Assembly: GCF_945952405.1 (NCBI RefSeq)
Contig: NZ_CAMFIA010000008.1
Span: 62,001-126,000 of the forward strand
DNA length: 64,000 nucleotides
From: an uncultured Stenotrophomonas sp.
GTDB taxonomy: Bacteria > Pseudomonadota > Gammaproteobacteria > Xanthomonadales > Xanthomonadaceae
Direction: 5' to 3'
The translations under genes were made by a program, and so were the position numbers. The notes below the pieces were generated by a model. It did no database searches, was not told where the DNA came from, and worked only from the letters and a program-made list of their open reading frames with translations. Shown here one piece after another: positions 1 through 8,256 of the stretch (position 1 is its first letter; every line of letters begins with the position of its first letter).

Positions 1-222
1 GGTACCCGCAGCGTGGTGCAACCGGCGTTCACGGCGATCGGTTCGGGCACGGGGGGCGCGCAGAGCAACTTCACCAGCTGGGACCTGCTGTCCAGCAATG
101 CCTTCCTGGATGAGAACGCCAGCGGCACCTGGACGCTGGAAGTCACCGACATGGGGCAGGCCGCGACCGCTGCATCGCGCGGCAACCTCGAATTCTTCAA
201 GATCCGCGTTCTGGGGCACTGA
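1..222 (+). CDS. C-terminal end of a subtilisin-like serine protease (P-domain), partial
   Basis: Only the last 73 residues are in the window; the open frame runs in from the left edge. The segment reads NFTSWDLLSSNAFLDENASG followed by TWTLEVTDMG, which is the typical close of a proprotein-convertase P-domain (a beta-sandwich that follows S8 protease domains in many secreted Xanthomonadaceae proteases). The catalytic domain is off the window, so the protease identity is inferred from the P-domain alone. The stop codon overlaps the start of the next gene by one base (TGATG), so the two are probably translated as a pair. Confidence 0.65.
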   Translation, partial: GTRSVVQPAFTAIGSGTGGAQSNFTSWDLLSSNAFLDENASGTWTLEVTDMGQAATAASRGNLEFFKIRVLGH

Positions 223-789
223 TGATGAAGACCACCATTCTGTTGAGCACGCTCGCCTTCGCGGCGATCACCTCCCCTGCCTGGGCACAGAGCTCGGGCC
301 AGACTCCTCCGGCCAGGACCCTGTCGACCGTGGATGCGCAGGAACTGAAGGCGTCTGCCACCGGCCGCTCGTTCGACGTGGGCGGCACGCGCTTCCAGCT
401 GTCTCCCTCGACCACGGTGAAGCAGGCCAGCGGCGGTCAGTTCACGATCACCCCGCACCACCAGCTCGCGTACCAAGCGTTCGCTGGATGGCGCGGTGGC
501 CGCGCAGGTTGATGCCGGCGCCGGCAAGTTCGCGGCGGCGGTATCCCACGACGGAGCGCCGGTGGTAGCGACCTCGCGGGTCAAGGTGTTCTTCACCGAT
601 GCAGCCTCTGCCCAGCGCGCGGCAACCGCCACCGGCGGCACCGTGGTGAAGGTGTCGAAGGCTTCGGGCCAGGCCATCGTGGAATACCCGTCGGTGAACG
701 CGGCACTGGATGCAAGCACCAAGCTGCTGTCCACCGCCGGCATCCGCGCCACCGAGCCGGACGTGGTTCAGTGGGAAGAAACCAAGTAA
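222..789 (+). pseudogene. Exported protein with protease-propeptide-like C-terminus, frameshifted
   Basis: The first frame starts at 222 with a clear Sec signal peptide (MMKTTILLSTLAFAAITSPAWAQ) and runs to 512. The second frame, open to 789, carries the rest: VKVFFTDAASAQ, GGTVVKVSKASGQAIVEYPS and GIRATEPDVVQWEE. The two overlap between about 455 and 480, where the sense of the protein moves from frame 3 to frame 1, meaning one extra base or two missing bases. Joined, it would be about 188 residues. The pattern of GGTVV, YPSV and EPDVVQ resembles subtilase propeptides, so it could be a stand-alone chaperone or inhibitor for the protease just upstream; that is inference. It could also be a sequencing error. 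Confidence 0.5.
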
Positions 790-803
790 GGCGTTGAGTG
801 GTG

Positions 804-836
804 CCCCGGCCGGCGGGCTCTCCTGGCCGGCCGGGG
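804..836 (+). terminator. GC-rich hairpin after the protease pair
   Basis: A perfect 10-bp stem (CCCCGGCCGG / CCGGCCGGGG) with a 13-nt loop sits 15 nt after the stop at 789. No T-run follows, so it is either a weak intrinsic terminator or an mRNA 3'-end stabiliser. Confidence 0.5.
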
Positions 837-850
837 ATTGAGGGGGGGAA

Positions 851-871
851 GTGCCGACCAACGGTCGGCAC
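851..871. repeat. REP-like palindrome GTGCCGACC-aac-GGTCGGCAC
   Basis: A 21-bp perfect palindrome followed by CCCACC. The identical 21-mer occurs again at 9691-9711, in both cases between genes. It belongs to the family of short intergenic palindromes typical of Stenotrophomonas. A second partial half (TGGTCGGCACC) follows at about 884. Confidence 0.7.
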
Positions 872-912
872 CCACCGGAACAATGGTCGGCACCTGCCGG
901 GTAACGCCGGGG

Positions 913-1611
913 TCAGCGGGCGGCGAGTGTGTCGCTGTGCTTGAGGCTGCAGCTGGCCAGTGCGTCGTTGCCGGCCGCCGGATGGGCGGGTTCCAGCAGC
1001 AGGCGCTGCACATCGGAGAACAGCTTCTCCACCGGCATGCCGTACGGCGCGAACAGGCGCAGGCGCCCCTGGCGATCGAACACGTAACCACCGGCGATAT
1101 GGCTCATGGTGTAGGTCTCCGGCACCTGGCCGGGTTCCTTCTCGTAGAACGCCTTGAAATCGCTGGCCATCGCGGCCAACTGCGCCTCGTTGCCGACCAG
1201 CGCGACCGCTTTGGGGTCGAAGGCTTCCACGTAGGTGCGGGCGACCTCCGGCGTATCGCGTGCCGGGTCAACGCTGACGAACACCACCTGCAGCTGGTCG
1301 GCATCCTTGCCCATCAGGTGCTTCACCTGGCTCAACTCGACCATCGTGGTCGGGCAGACATCCGGGCAGCTGGTGAAACCGAAGAACAGATAGGTCACCT
1401 GGCCCTGCAGGTCGTTCGGGCCACGCAGCGTGCCGTGGCTGTCGGGCATCGACCAGTGCTGGCCGAGCTCTTCGCAGGCGATGTCCTTGGAGTAGAAATC
1501 CATGCGCGACTGCGCACTGCAGCCGGCCAGCAGGCCAACGGCCAGGCCGGCCAGCAACGGCAGGCGGAAACGGGGAGCACGCAACCAACGGGCCACAACG
1601 GCAAGACGCAT
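913..1611 (-). CDS. SCO1/SenC-family copper chaperone lipoprotein
   Basis: A 232-residue protein of the thioredoxin-fold SCO family, which delivers copper to cytochrome oxidases or acts as a thiol reductase in the periplasm. Residues 17-31 form a signal with lipobox LLAGC (Cys31), so it should be membrane-anchored. The copper-binding CxxxC is CPDVC (Cys82 and Cys86) in the usual FTSCPDVCPTTM context, and the third ligand is the His of TMSHIAGG. I chose the ATG at 1611 because it gives a compact signal peptide; an in-frame start lies six codons upstream. It follows cyoD on the same strand with a 115-bp gap. A quinol oxidase has no CuA centre, so here it may serve CuB assembly or another oxidase. 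Confidence 0.9.
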   Translation of the reverse strand: MRLAVVARWLRAPRFRLPLLAGLAVGLLAGCSAQSRMDFYSKDIACEELGQHWSMPDSHGTLRGPNDLQGQVTYLFFGFTSCPDVCPTTMVELSQVKHLMGKDADQLQVVFVSVDPARDTPEVARTYVEAFDPKAVALVGNEAQLAAMASDFKAFYEKEPGQVPETYTMSHIAGGYVFDRQGRLRLFAPYGMPVEKLFSDVQRLLLEPAHPAAGNDALASCSLKHSDTLAAR

Positions 1612-1726
1612 CACGGGTACCACCAGCACAGGTGTGGGCGGGGTCCCGGTCAGGCCTGCCCTTGGGGGGAATTGGACGGAGGTGCCAGGGGAATCGAGCG
1701 CTCCATGCCGATTCCCCCGGCCACGG

Positions 1727-2059
1727 TCAGTTGATCATCATGTGGTAGTGCATGCTCCAGATGATCCACACCGACAGCGCGACGATGATGAACAGGATCA
1801 CCAGGGTGAACACGAAGCTGGCCAGGTTCCAGCCACCTTCGGACTTGCGGTCCATGTGCAGGAAATAGACCAGCTGCACCAGGATCTGCGCCACCGCGAA
1901 GCCGACCAGCAGGAACAGGGTCAGCGGCCGCGACAGCACCGGGTTCATCACCAGCGCGAACGGCACCACGGTCAGCAGCGCGCACAGCACGAAGCCGATC
2001 AGGTAGGACTTGGTGGAGCCATGCGCATTGCCGGCGCGCGAGGTTTCGACGTGGGCCAT
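1727..2059 (-). CDS. cyoD: Cytochrome bo3 ubiquinol oxidase subunit IV
   Basis: A 110-residue protein with three predicted membrane helices (about residues 18-38, 45-67 and 80-104). The segment LVQLVYFLHMDRKSEGGWNL is characteristic of CyoD. In E. coli, subunit IV assists CuB binding and assembly rather than catalysis. It is the last gene of cyoABCD and starts one base after the cyoC stop. No cyoE (haem O synthase) follows; that gene must lie elsewhere. Confidence 0.93.
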   Translation of the reverse strand: MAHVETSRAGNAHGSTKSYLIGFVLCALLTVVPFALVMNPVLSRPLTLFLLVGFAVAQILVQLVYFLHMDRKSEGGWNLASFVFTLVILFIIVALSVWIIWSMHYHMMIN

Positions 2060-2060
2060 G

Positions 2061-2696
2061 TCAGAAGGCTCCGATCAGGTAGACGAAGGTGAAGACGCAG
2101 ATCCACACCAGGTCCAGGAAGTGCCAGAACAGGCTCAGGCACGACACGCGGGTGATGTTGGTCGGGGTCAGTCCGCGGCTGTAGACCTGGTGCATCACCA
2201 CGGCCATCCAGATCAGGCCGCTGGCCACGTGCAGGCCGTGGGTGGCGACCAGCGCGAAGAAGGCCGACAGGTAGGCACTGGTGCTCGGTCCCGCACCTTC
2301 ATGGATCAGGTGCGAGAACTCGTAGATCTCCATGCCGATGAACGAGGCACCGAGCACGAAGGTCACGCCCAGCCAGCGCAGCACCGCCGAAGCGTCATGC
2401 CGGTGCATCGCCAGCACGGCCTGGCCGTAGGTGATGCTGGAGACCAGCAGCAGGAAGGTCTCGGTCATCACGAACGGCAGCGAGAACAGTTCCTTGCCGG
2501 TCGGGCCGCCCGCGTAGGCGGTGCTGAGCACCGCGTACGAGGCGAACAGCGAACCGAACAGCACCAGGTCGGACATGAGGTAGACCCACATGCCGAACAC
2601 TTTCATGCCGCCCTGCTCGTGGCCATGATCGTGTTCGTGGTGTTCCTCGTGCGCCTGCGTATCGCTGGCCAGCTCGGGGCGGGTCAACAGGTTCAT
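2061..2696 (-). CDS. cyoC: Cytochrome bo3 ubiquinol oxidase subunit III
   Basis: A 211-residue protein with five predicted helices and the usual subunit III motifs ([53 protein letters not shown]). The N-terminus is His/Glu-rich ([15 protein letters not shown], residues 17-30). I chose the start at 2696 because its ATGA overlaps the cyoB stop by 4 bases, a sign of translational coupling; the longer open frame upstream is a shadow of cyoB. It stabilises the subunit I/II core in the inner membrane. Confidence 0.94.
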   Translation of the reverse strand: MNLLTRPELASDTQAHEEHHEHDHGHEQGGMKVFGMWVYLMSDLVLFGSLFASYAVLSTAYAGGPTGKELFSLPFVMTETFLLLVSSITYGQAVLAMHRHDASAVLRWLGVTFVLGASFIGMEIYEFSHLIHEGAGPSTSAYLSAFFALVATHGLHVASGLIWMAVVMHQVYSRGLTPTNITRVSCLSLFWHFLDLVWICVFTFVYLIGAF

Positions 2697-4669
2697 GCGC
2701 GTACCTCCTTCAACTTGGCCAGGCTGGCCGCTTCGGTGCGCGCCACCTCTTCGGAACTGACGTAGTAGTCCACGTCCTCGTCGTAGGACCGCACGATCAG
2801 GGTGACGATCATCGCGATGAAGCTGGCCGCGGCCATCCACCAGATGTGCCAGACCAGGGCGAAGCACAGCACCAGGATCCAGATGTTGAGGATCAGCGGC
2901 ACGCCGGTGTTCTTCGGCATGTGGATCGGTGCGTACTTCTTCGGCGGTGGCGGCAGGCCGCGCTTCTTCGCTTCGTGGAAGGCGTCCAGCTCATCGGCCT
3001 TCGGCACCACGGCGAAGTTGTAGAACGGCGGCGGCGACGGCGTCGCCCATTCCAGCGTGCGGGCATTCCACGGATCGCCGGTCAGGTCCAGGTTGCGCTT
3101 GCGGTCGCGCACGCTGACGTAGATCTGCACCAGCATCAGGATGATGCCCGCGAACACGAACAGCGCACCGATAAAGGCCGCGATCAGGTACGGCGTCCAC
3201 GCCGGGTTGTCGTACTGGTTCATGCGGCGGGTCATGCCCATGAAGCCGAGCATGTACAGCGGCATGAAGGCCAGGTAGAAGCCGATCACCCAGCAGGCGA
3301 ACGACCACTTGCCCAGGCGCTCGTTGAGCGTGAAGCCGAACACCTTCGGGAACCAGTAGGCGAAGCCGGCCAGGTAGCCGAACAGCGCGCCACCAATGAT
3401 GGTGTTGTGGAAGTGCGCGACCAGGAACAGGCTGTTGTGCAGCAGGAAGTCCGCGCCCGGAATGGCCAGCAGCACACCGGTCATGCCACCGATGGTGAAG
3501 GTGACCAGGAACGCGATGGTCCACAGCATCGGCACGCTGAACTCGACGCGGCCGCCATACATGGTGAACAGCCAGGTGAAGATCTTCACGCCGGTGGGAA
3601 TGGCGATGATCATCGTCATGATGCCGAAGAAGGCATTGACGCTGGCACCGGAGCCCATGGTGAAGAAGTGGTGCAGCCAGACGATGAACGACAGGATGCC
3701 GATCGCCAGCGTGGCGCCGACCATCGACTTGTAGCCGAACAGCTTCTTGCGCGCGAACGTGGCGGTGACCTCGGAGAAGATGCCGAACGCCGGCAGCACC
3801 AGGATGTACACCTCCGGATGGCCCCAGGCCCACACCAGGTTCACGTACATCATCGGGTTGCCACCCAATGTGTTGGTGTAGAAGTTGAAGTCCAGGTAGC
3901 GGTCCAGGGTCAGTGCACCCAGCGCCACGGTCAGGATCGGGAAGGCGGCGATGATGATCACGCTGGTGACCAGCACGGTCCAGGTGAACACCGGCATCTT
4001 CATCAGGGTCATGCCCGGCGCACGCATGCGCAGGATGGTGATGAACAGGTTGACGCCGGTCAGCAATGTGCCGATGCCGGAGGCCTGCAACGCCCAGATG
4101 TAGTAGTCCACGCCTACGCCGGGACTGAACTCGATGCCCGACAGCGGCGGATAGGCAACCCAGCCGGTCATGGCGAATTCGCCGACACCCAGCGAGATCA
4201 TCATCAGCGCTGCGCCGACCACGAAGATCCAGAAGCTGAAGGCATTGAGGAACGGGAACGCCATGTCGCGCGCACCGATCTGCAGCGGCACGATGATGTT
4301 CATCAGGCCGACCACGAACGGGGTGGCCACGAAGAAGATCATGATCACGCCATGCGCGGTGAAGATCTGGTCGTAGTGCTCGGGCGGCAGGAAGCCGTCA
4401 CTGCCCGGTCCGGCCGCAGCCAGCTGTGCACGCATCATCAGTGCATCGGCGAAGCCGCGCACCAGCATGACCAGCGCCACCACCACGTACATGATGCCGA
4501 TCTTCTTGTGGTCCACGGTGGTGAACCAGTCGCGCCACAGCGGACCCCACAGCTTGAAGTACGTGACCGCGCCGAGCAGCGCGAGGCCACCCAGCACCAT
4601 CGCCGCCAATGTGACCACGACGATCGGCTCGTGCAGCGGCACGGCCTCCCACGTCAATTTACCCAACAT
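2693..4669 (-). CDS. cyoB: Cytochrome bo3 ubiquinol oxidase subunit I
   Basis: A 658-residue catalytic subunit of the haem-copper quinol oxidase, the usual length of CyoB. Visible signatures are the haem ligand region [14 protein letters not shown], the CuB/cross-linked Tyr motif [12 protein letters not shown], the CuB His pair in [19 protein letters not shown] and the haem-ligand stretch [11 protein letters not shown]. About 14-15 hydrophobic segments are present. It reduces O2 to water with electrons from ubiquinol and pumps protons. It is fifth-to-last in gene order only in the sense of transcription: it lies 5 bp after cyoA and overlaps cyoC. Confidence 0.97.
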   Translation of the reverse strand: MLGKLTWEAVPLHEPIVVVTLAAMVLGGLALLGAVTYFKLWGPLWRDWFTTVDHKKIGIMYVVVALVMLVRGFADALMMRAQLAAAGPGSDGFLPPEHYDQIFTAHGVIMIFFVATPFVVGLMNIIVPLQIGARDMAFPFLNAFSFWIFVVGAALMMISLGVGEFAMTGWVAYPPLSGIEFSPGVGVDYYIWALQASGIGTLLTGVNLFITILRMRAPGMTLMKMPVFTWTVLVTSVIIIAAFPILTVALGALTLDRYLDFNFYTNTLGGNPMMYVNLVWAWGHPEVYILVLPAFGIFSEVTATFARKKLFGYKSMVGATLAIGILSFIVWLHHFFTMGSGASVNAFFGIMTMIIAIPTGVKIFTWLFTMYGGRVEFSVPMLWTIAFLVTFTIGGMTGVLLAIPGADFLLHNSLFLVAHFHNTIIGGALFGYLAGFAYWFPKVFGFTLNERLGKWSFACWVIGFYLAFMPLYMLGFMGMTRRMNQYDNPAWTPYLIAAFIGALFVFAGIILMLVQIYVSVRDRKRNLDLTGDPWNARTLEWATPSPPPFYNFAVVPKADELDAFHEAKKRGLPPPPKKYAPIHMPKNTGVPLILNIWILVLCFALVWHIWWMAAASFIAMIVTLIVRSYDEDVDYYVSSEEVARTEAASLAKLKEVRA

Positions 4670-4674
4670 GTTCG

Positions 4675-5580
4675 TTACTCCTGGGAAACCTGGGCACCGC
4701 CGGCAGCACCCGCCGGGGTGGCAGCAGCGGTGTTCTCACCGACGCCGATGAACTGGTCGATGACCTTCTTGAACAGCAGCGGTTCGACGCTGGAGAAGTG
4801 CTGCACCGGTGCGTTCTTCGACGGTGCGGCCAGCGCCTTGAACCGGTTGAAATCCAATGCCTGCGGTGCGCTGCGCACCTCGGCCACCCAGCGCTCGAAG
4901 TCTTCGTTGCTGCTGGCGGTGGCGATGAACTTCATGTTCGAGAAGCCATGCCCGCTGTAGTTGCCGGACATGCCGCGGAACTGGCCGGGCTCGTTGGCGA
5001 TCAGGTGCAGCTGCGTGCGCATGCCGGCCATCGCATAGATCTGCCCGCCCAGCTGCGGGATGAAGAAAGTGTTCATCGTCGAGTTGGAGGTGATGTTGAA
5101 CGCCAGCGGACGGTTGGCTGGGAAGTTCAGCTGGTTGACCGTGGCGATGCCCAGGTCCGGATACACGAACACCCACTTCCAGTCGGTGGCGATCACGTCC
5201 ACGTGCAGCGGCTCGCCGGCCACGTCCAGCGGCTTGTACGGGTCCAGCTCGTGGGTCGACTTCCACACGATCACCGCCAGGCCGGCAATGATCAGCAGCG
5301 GCACCCCCCAGACCACGATCTCCACCTTGGTGGAGTGCGACCAGTCCGGTGTGTATTTCGCTTTGGTATTGCCGGCGCGGTAGCGCCAGGCGAACACGAA
5401 GGTCAGCACGATGGCCGGTATCACCACGATCAGCATGACGCCGATGCAGATCAGGATCAGGTCGCGCTGGGCGAGCCCGACCATGCCCTTCGAATCCAGC
5501 AGCACCCAGTCACAGCCCGACAGGCCGACGCAGGCCAGGGCGACCAGCGCCAGGCGGATGCGGTTCCAGCAGATATTCAT
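4675..5580 (-). CDS. cyoA: Cytochrome bo3 ubiquinol oxidase subunit II (lipoprotein)
   Basis: A 301-residue protein, first gene of the cyo operon. Signal peptide with lipobox LSGC (Cys23), two helices (about 41-65 and 88-106), then a periplasmic cupredoxin domain. The CuA cysteine motif of cytochrome c oxidases is absent, which fits quinol as the electron donor. Conserved stretches are [38 protein letters not shown] and [16 protein letters not shown]. The 183-bp gap upstream is shared with the divergent mocR gene and contains a perfect dyad at 5704-5728, so a MocR-type regulator may control the operon. Confidence 0.96.
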   Translation of the reverse strand: MNICWNRIRLALVALACVGLSGCDWVLLDSKGMVGLAQRDLILICIGVMLIVVIPAIVLTFVFAWRYRAGNTKAKYTPDWSHSTKVEIVVWGVPLLIIAGLAVIVWKSTHELDPYKPLDVAGEPLHVDVIATDWKWVFVYPDLGIATVNQLNFPANRPLAFNITSNSTMNTFFIPQLGGQIYAMAGMRTQLHLIANEPGQFRGMSGNYSGHGFSNMKFIATASSNEDFERWVAEVRSAPQALDFNRFKALAAPSKNAPVQHFSSVEPLLFKKVIDQFIGVGENTAAATPAGAAGGAQVSQE

Positions 5581-5703
5581 TGGAGGTCAACCCTGTTGAA
5601 GAAGCGCGCTTGACCGGCTCGCCTGCGCGCAGCGCCCGGGCGTGGAGCGGCTACACTGTGGGTACGAGGTCGCCTACAAGAAGGCGAGCCACTCCAATCA
5701 AGC

Positions 5704-5728
5704 CCATACAAGATACATGATTGTATGG
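5704..5728. promoter_or_regulatory. Probable MocR operator in the cyoA/mocR gap
   Basis: A perfect inverted repeat CCATACAA-N9-TTGTATGG. The left arm also forms a direct repeat (ATACA at 5707-5711 and 5714-5718), and a further half-site CGTATGG ends at 5750. The combination of inverted and direct repeats is common for MocR operators. The nearly identical site at 7201-7225 has the same 9-nt spacer. Binding by the neighbouring regulator is inferred. Confidence 0.7.
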
Positions 5729-5763
5729 ACTTGTGCATCTGCACGTATGGAAAAAACTGACCG

Positions 5764-7179
5764 ATGACGCCACCTGCCGCCGGCCGCCGCCTGAAACACC
5801 CCAACCGGACCTGGGTTCGCCCCTTCCGCGAGGGCGCCGGCCCGTTGTACCTGCAGATTGCCCAGCAGGTGCGCGAGGCGGTGGACGACGGAGTGCTGCG
5901 CCCGGGCGATCGCCTGCCGCCGCAGCGCGACCTGGCCCAGCAGGTGGGCGTGGACCTGACCACTGTCACCCGCGCGTTTGCCGAGCTGCGCCAGGCCGGC
6001 CTACTCGATGCGCAGGGCGCCGGCGGCACCTTCATCGCGCTGTCGGCCGGCAACCGCAGCACCTCGGTCGACCTGAGCATGAACATCCCGCCGCTGCTGG
6101 GCAGCGCGCCGTTCGCACAGGGCATGGAGGCTGGCTTCCAGCACGTAGGCCAGCAGCTGGGCCAGGGTGAACTGATGAGCTACCACGTCGGCGCCGGCAC
6201 CCGCGAGGACCGCGCTGCCGCCGTACAGTGGCTGTCGCCGATGCTGGGTACGGTGGCTGCCGACCAGGTGGTGATCTGCCCCGGCGCCCAGACCGCGCTG
6301 TGCGCGCTGATCCTGGCCCGCACCCAGCCGGGCGAACTGATTGCCGCCGAACAGCTGACCTACCCCGGCCTGCTGGCCGCCGCGCGGGTGCTGCAGCGGG
6401 GCGTGGTGGCGGTGGCGATGGATGCCGAAGGCATGCTGCCCGAGGCGCTGGAAGAAGCCTGCCAGCTGCGTGCGCCGCGCCTGCTGTACCTGGTGCCGAC
6501 CATCCAGAACCCGACCACGGCCACCATGTCGGCCCAGCGCCGGCAGGCCCTGCTGGAGGTTGCAAGGCGGCACGATCTGACCGTGATCGAAGACGATCCC
6601 TACTGGTTGCTGGCCGGCGATGCCGCGCCCCCTCTCGCCGCCCGGCGCGACGCGGGCTGCCCGGTCTACTACATCTCGACCCTGTCCAAGTGCCTGGCGC
6701 CGGGCCTGCGCACCGCCTACCTGGTGGTACCGACCGGCGAACCGATGGAGCCGGTGCTGGACGCCCTGCGCGCGATCGCGCTGATGCCGACCCAGTCGAT
6801 GGTGGCAGTGGCCTCGCAGTGGATCCGCAGCGGCCAGGCCCAGGACATGGTGCAGCGCTTCCAGCAGGAGCTGCGCGAGCGCCAGGCCATTGCCGCCCGT
6901 TACCTGCCCTCCCGCGCCCAGGCACATCCGGCCGGCCTGCATGTGTGGCTGCCGCTGCCACCGCGGCTGGACCAGTACCGGTTGATCCAGGCGGCGCAGG
7001 AGCAGGGGCTGGGCATCGCCAGCTCGGATGCCTTCAGCGTGGAAGAACCGCCACCGGGCAACGCCATCCGCCTGTCGCTGGGCGGCGCGGTCGACCAGGG
7101 CGCACTGGCCGGGGCGCTGGCCAAACTGAACGAGATCCTGTCCGAAGCCCCCGAGGCCCGGCACAACGCCATCGTCTGA
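5764..7179 (+). CDS. MocR-family regulator (GntR HTH fused to aminotransferase domain)
   Basis: A 471-residue protein. Residues about 25-95 are a GntR winged helix (PLYLQIAQQVREAVDDGV, LPPQRDLAQQVGVDLTTVTR), and residues about 110-460 are a fold-type I aminotransferase domain. The PLP-binding lysine is Lys309 in STLSKCLAPGLRT, and the substrate-site motif IQNPTTATMS is present. MocR proteins sense PLP or amino-acid-derived ligands. It is divergent from cyoA, with a perfect dyad 36 bp before its start, consistent with autoregulation. The same dyad precedes the gene at 7253, so the two downstream genes are likely targets. The ligand cannot be told from sequence. Confidence 0.9.
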   Translation: MTPPAAGRRLKHPNRTWVRPFREGAGPLYLQIAQQVREAVDDGVLRPGDRLPPQRDLAQQVGVDLTTVTRAFAELRQAGLLDAQGAGGTFIALSAGNRSTSVDLSMNIPPLLGSAPFAQGMEAGFQHVGQQLGQGELMSYHVGAGTREDRAAAVQWLSPMLGTVAADQVVICPGAQTALCALILARTQPGELIAAEQLTYPGLLAAARVLQRGVVAVAMDAEGMLPEALEEACQLRAPRLLYLVPTIQNPTTATMSAQRRQALLEVARRHDLTVIEDDPYWLLAGDAAPPLAARRDAGCPVYYISTLSKCLAPGLRTAYLVVPTGEPMEPVLDALRAIALMPTQSMVAVASQWIRSGQAQDMVQRFQQELRERQAIAARYLPSRAQAHPAGLHVWLPLPPRLDQYRLIQAAQEQGLGIASSDAFSVEEPPPGNAIRLSLGGAVDQGALAGALAKLNEILSEAPEARHNAIV

Positions 7180-7200
7180 ACCGGGTGCATGGCGCGATAT

Positions 7201-7225
7201 CCATACAAGATGATATTTTGTATGC
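7201..7225. promoter_or_regulatory. Second copy of the MocR dyad
   Basis: CCATACAA-N9-TTGTATGC, matching 15 of 16 arm positions of the dyad at 5704-5728 with the same spacer length. A third half-site TGTATGG follows at 7228-7234. It lies 22 bp after the mocR stop and 28 bp before the chosen start of the next gene, where it could act as an operator overlapping the promoter. Confidence 0.68.
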
Positions 7226-7252
7226 AATGTATGGATGAAGGGACGTGCGTCG

Positions 7253-7513
7253 ATGCGCGCCGAGAAACTGAAGTTCCACCTGGTGATGGCCGGTTGCGGC
7301 GGCTTTGTCGTACTGATGCTGGCCGCGCTGGCCTGGGTCTGCCTGCAGCCGCAGACCGTGGATGTGCAGGCCGCCGAGCGCCACGCCATCGAGCAGTGCG
7401 TGCAGCGCAGCGAGGATCCGGCACGTAGCGAGATCCAGCGTCGCGCCCAGGCCGACTCCTGCCGCGAGATGCGCAAGCAGTACGTGCACAAGTTCGGCGG
7501 GGCAGATTCCTGA
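7253..7513 (+). CDS. Small membrane protein, function unknown
   Basis: An 86-residue protein with one predicted helix (about residues 10-29) and a charged periplasmic or cytoplasmic tail containing two cysteines (IEQCVQRSEDP, ADSCREMRKQY). I chose the ATG at 7253 because AAGGGA lies 10 nt upstream; another in-frame ATG is at 7235, inside the dyad-derived leader. It follows the MocR operator copy and overlaps the next gene by one base, so it probably forms an operon with the thioredoxin-like protein. I do not recognise a family. Confidence 0.75.
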   Translation: MRAEKLKFHLVMAGCGGFVVLMLAALAWVCLQPQTVDVQAAERHAIEQCVQRSEDPARSEIQRRAQADSCREMRKQYVHKFGGADS

Positions 7514-8112
7514 TGGGCGCAGCCGCGCCGCGCCGTCGCTGGCTGCTGCCGACCATGATCGCCCTCGCCTGCCTGTTCATGGCTGGCGTGGCGGGCGCAC
7601 TGTGGCAGTACTTCGGCTACAGCGCACAGTCCAGCTTCACCGAACAGGCGATCGTCTTCGACGACTCGCAGCTGCGCCTGCCGGCCCCTCTGGCCGGCGA
7701 CACCGGCCGCATCCGCGTGGTGCATTTCTGGGACCCGGCCTGCGCGGTCTGCAACCGCGAAACCGGCGCGCACCTGAGCTACCTGATCAGCATGTACCGC
7801 CGCGCCGGCATCGACTTCTATGCGATCCGCCGCCCCGGCACCCGGGGCGAGCTGCCCGAACCGCTGCGCAGCAAGGTGATCAACCTGCCGACCATCGACG
7901 GCATCGAACATATTCCGGCCAGTCCCGCCGTCGCCATCTGGGACCGCCAGGGCCATCTCGCCTATGCCGGCCCATACAGCATCGGCATGGTCTGCAACTC
8001 GGCCAACAGCTTTGTCGAACCGCTGCTGGACAAACTGGTGCGCGGCGAAACCGTGCGCCCGAAAGGACTGCTTGCCGTGGGCTGTTACTGCCCCTGGCAG
8101 GCCAAGCGCTGA
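7513..8112 (+). CDS. Membrane-anchored thioredoxin-fold protein (CAVC)
   Basis: A 199-residue protein with an N-terminal helix (about 12-35) and a thioredoxin-like domain. The redox motif is CAVC (Cys77, Cys80) in HFWDPACAVCNRETGAH, and a cis-Pro loop follows (HIPASPAVAIWD). Two extra Cys pairs near the C-terminus (VCNS, GCYCPW) are unusual. It resembles the DUF6436 group of thioredoxin-like proteins as I remember it. It probably acts as a periplasmic thiol reductase or oxidase. The start overlaps the preceding stop (TGATG). Placement between two MocR genes and next to cyo suggests a role in respiratory or redox protein maturation, which is inference. Confidence 0.8.
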   Translation: MGAAAPRRRWLLPTMIALACLFMAGVAGALWQYFGYSAQSSFTEQAIVFDDSQLRLPAPLAGDTGRIRVVHFWDPACAVCNRETGAHLSYLISMYRRAGIDFYAIRRPGTRGELPEPLRSKVINLPTIDGIEHIPASPAVAIWDRQGHLAYAGPYSIGMVCNSANSFVEPLLDKLVRGETVRPKGLLAVGCYCPWQAKR

Positions 8113-8180
8113 GGACGCGCAATGACATCACCGACGCTGGCCGCAGCGGCCGCCGCCGCTGCAAACAACAACGGCGGTCA

Positions 8181-8212
8181 CCTGTCCGAACCGACCGATG
8201 GTTATGGACAGG
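8181..8212. promoter_or_regulatory. Dyad upstream of the second mocR gene
   Basis: CCTGTCC-N18-GGACAGG, with an imperfect inner repeat ACCGACCGATGGT. It lies 45 bp before the ATG at 8257 in the gap after the thioredoxin-like gene. It has no similarity to the CCATACAA dyad, so the second MocR protein probably recognises a different operator. Confidence 0.5.
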
Positions 8213-8256
8213 CTCCCGCCGTTGGAAGGAACGATACGCCCCGACATGCTCCGTAC

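Noticed and set aside
2846-4960. 704-codon plus-strand open frame opposite cyoB/cyoA
   Set aside because: His/Asp/Gln/Arg-rich composition typical of the antisense of a GC-rich membrane-protein gene; cyoB on the other strand is unmistakable.
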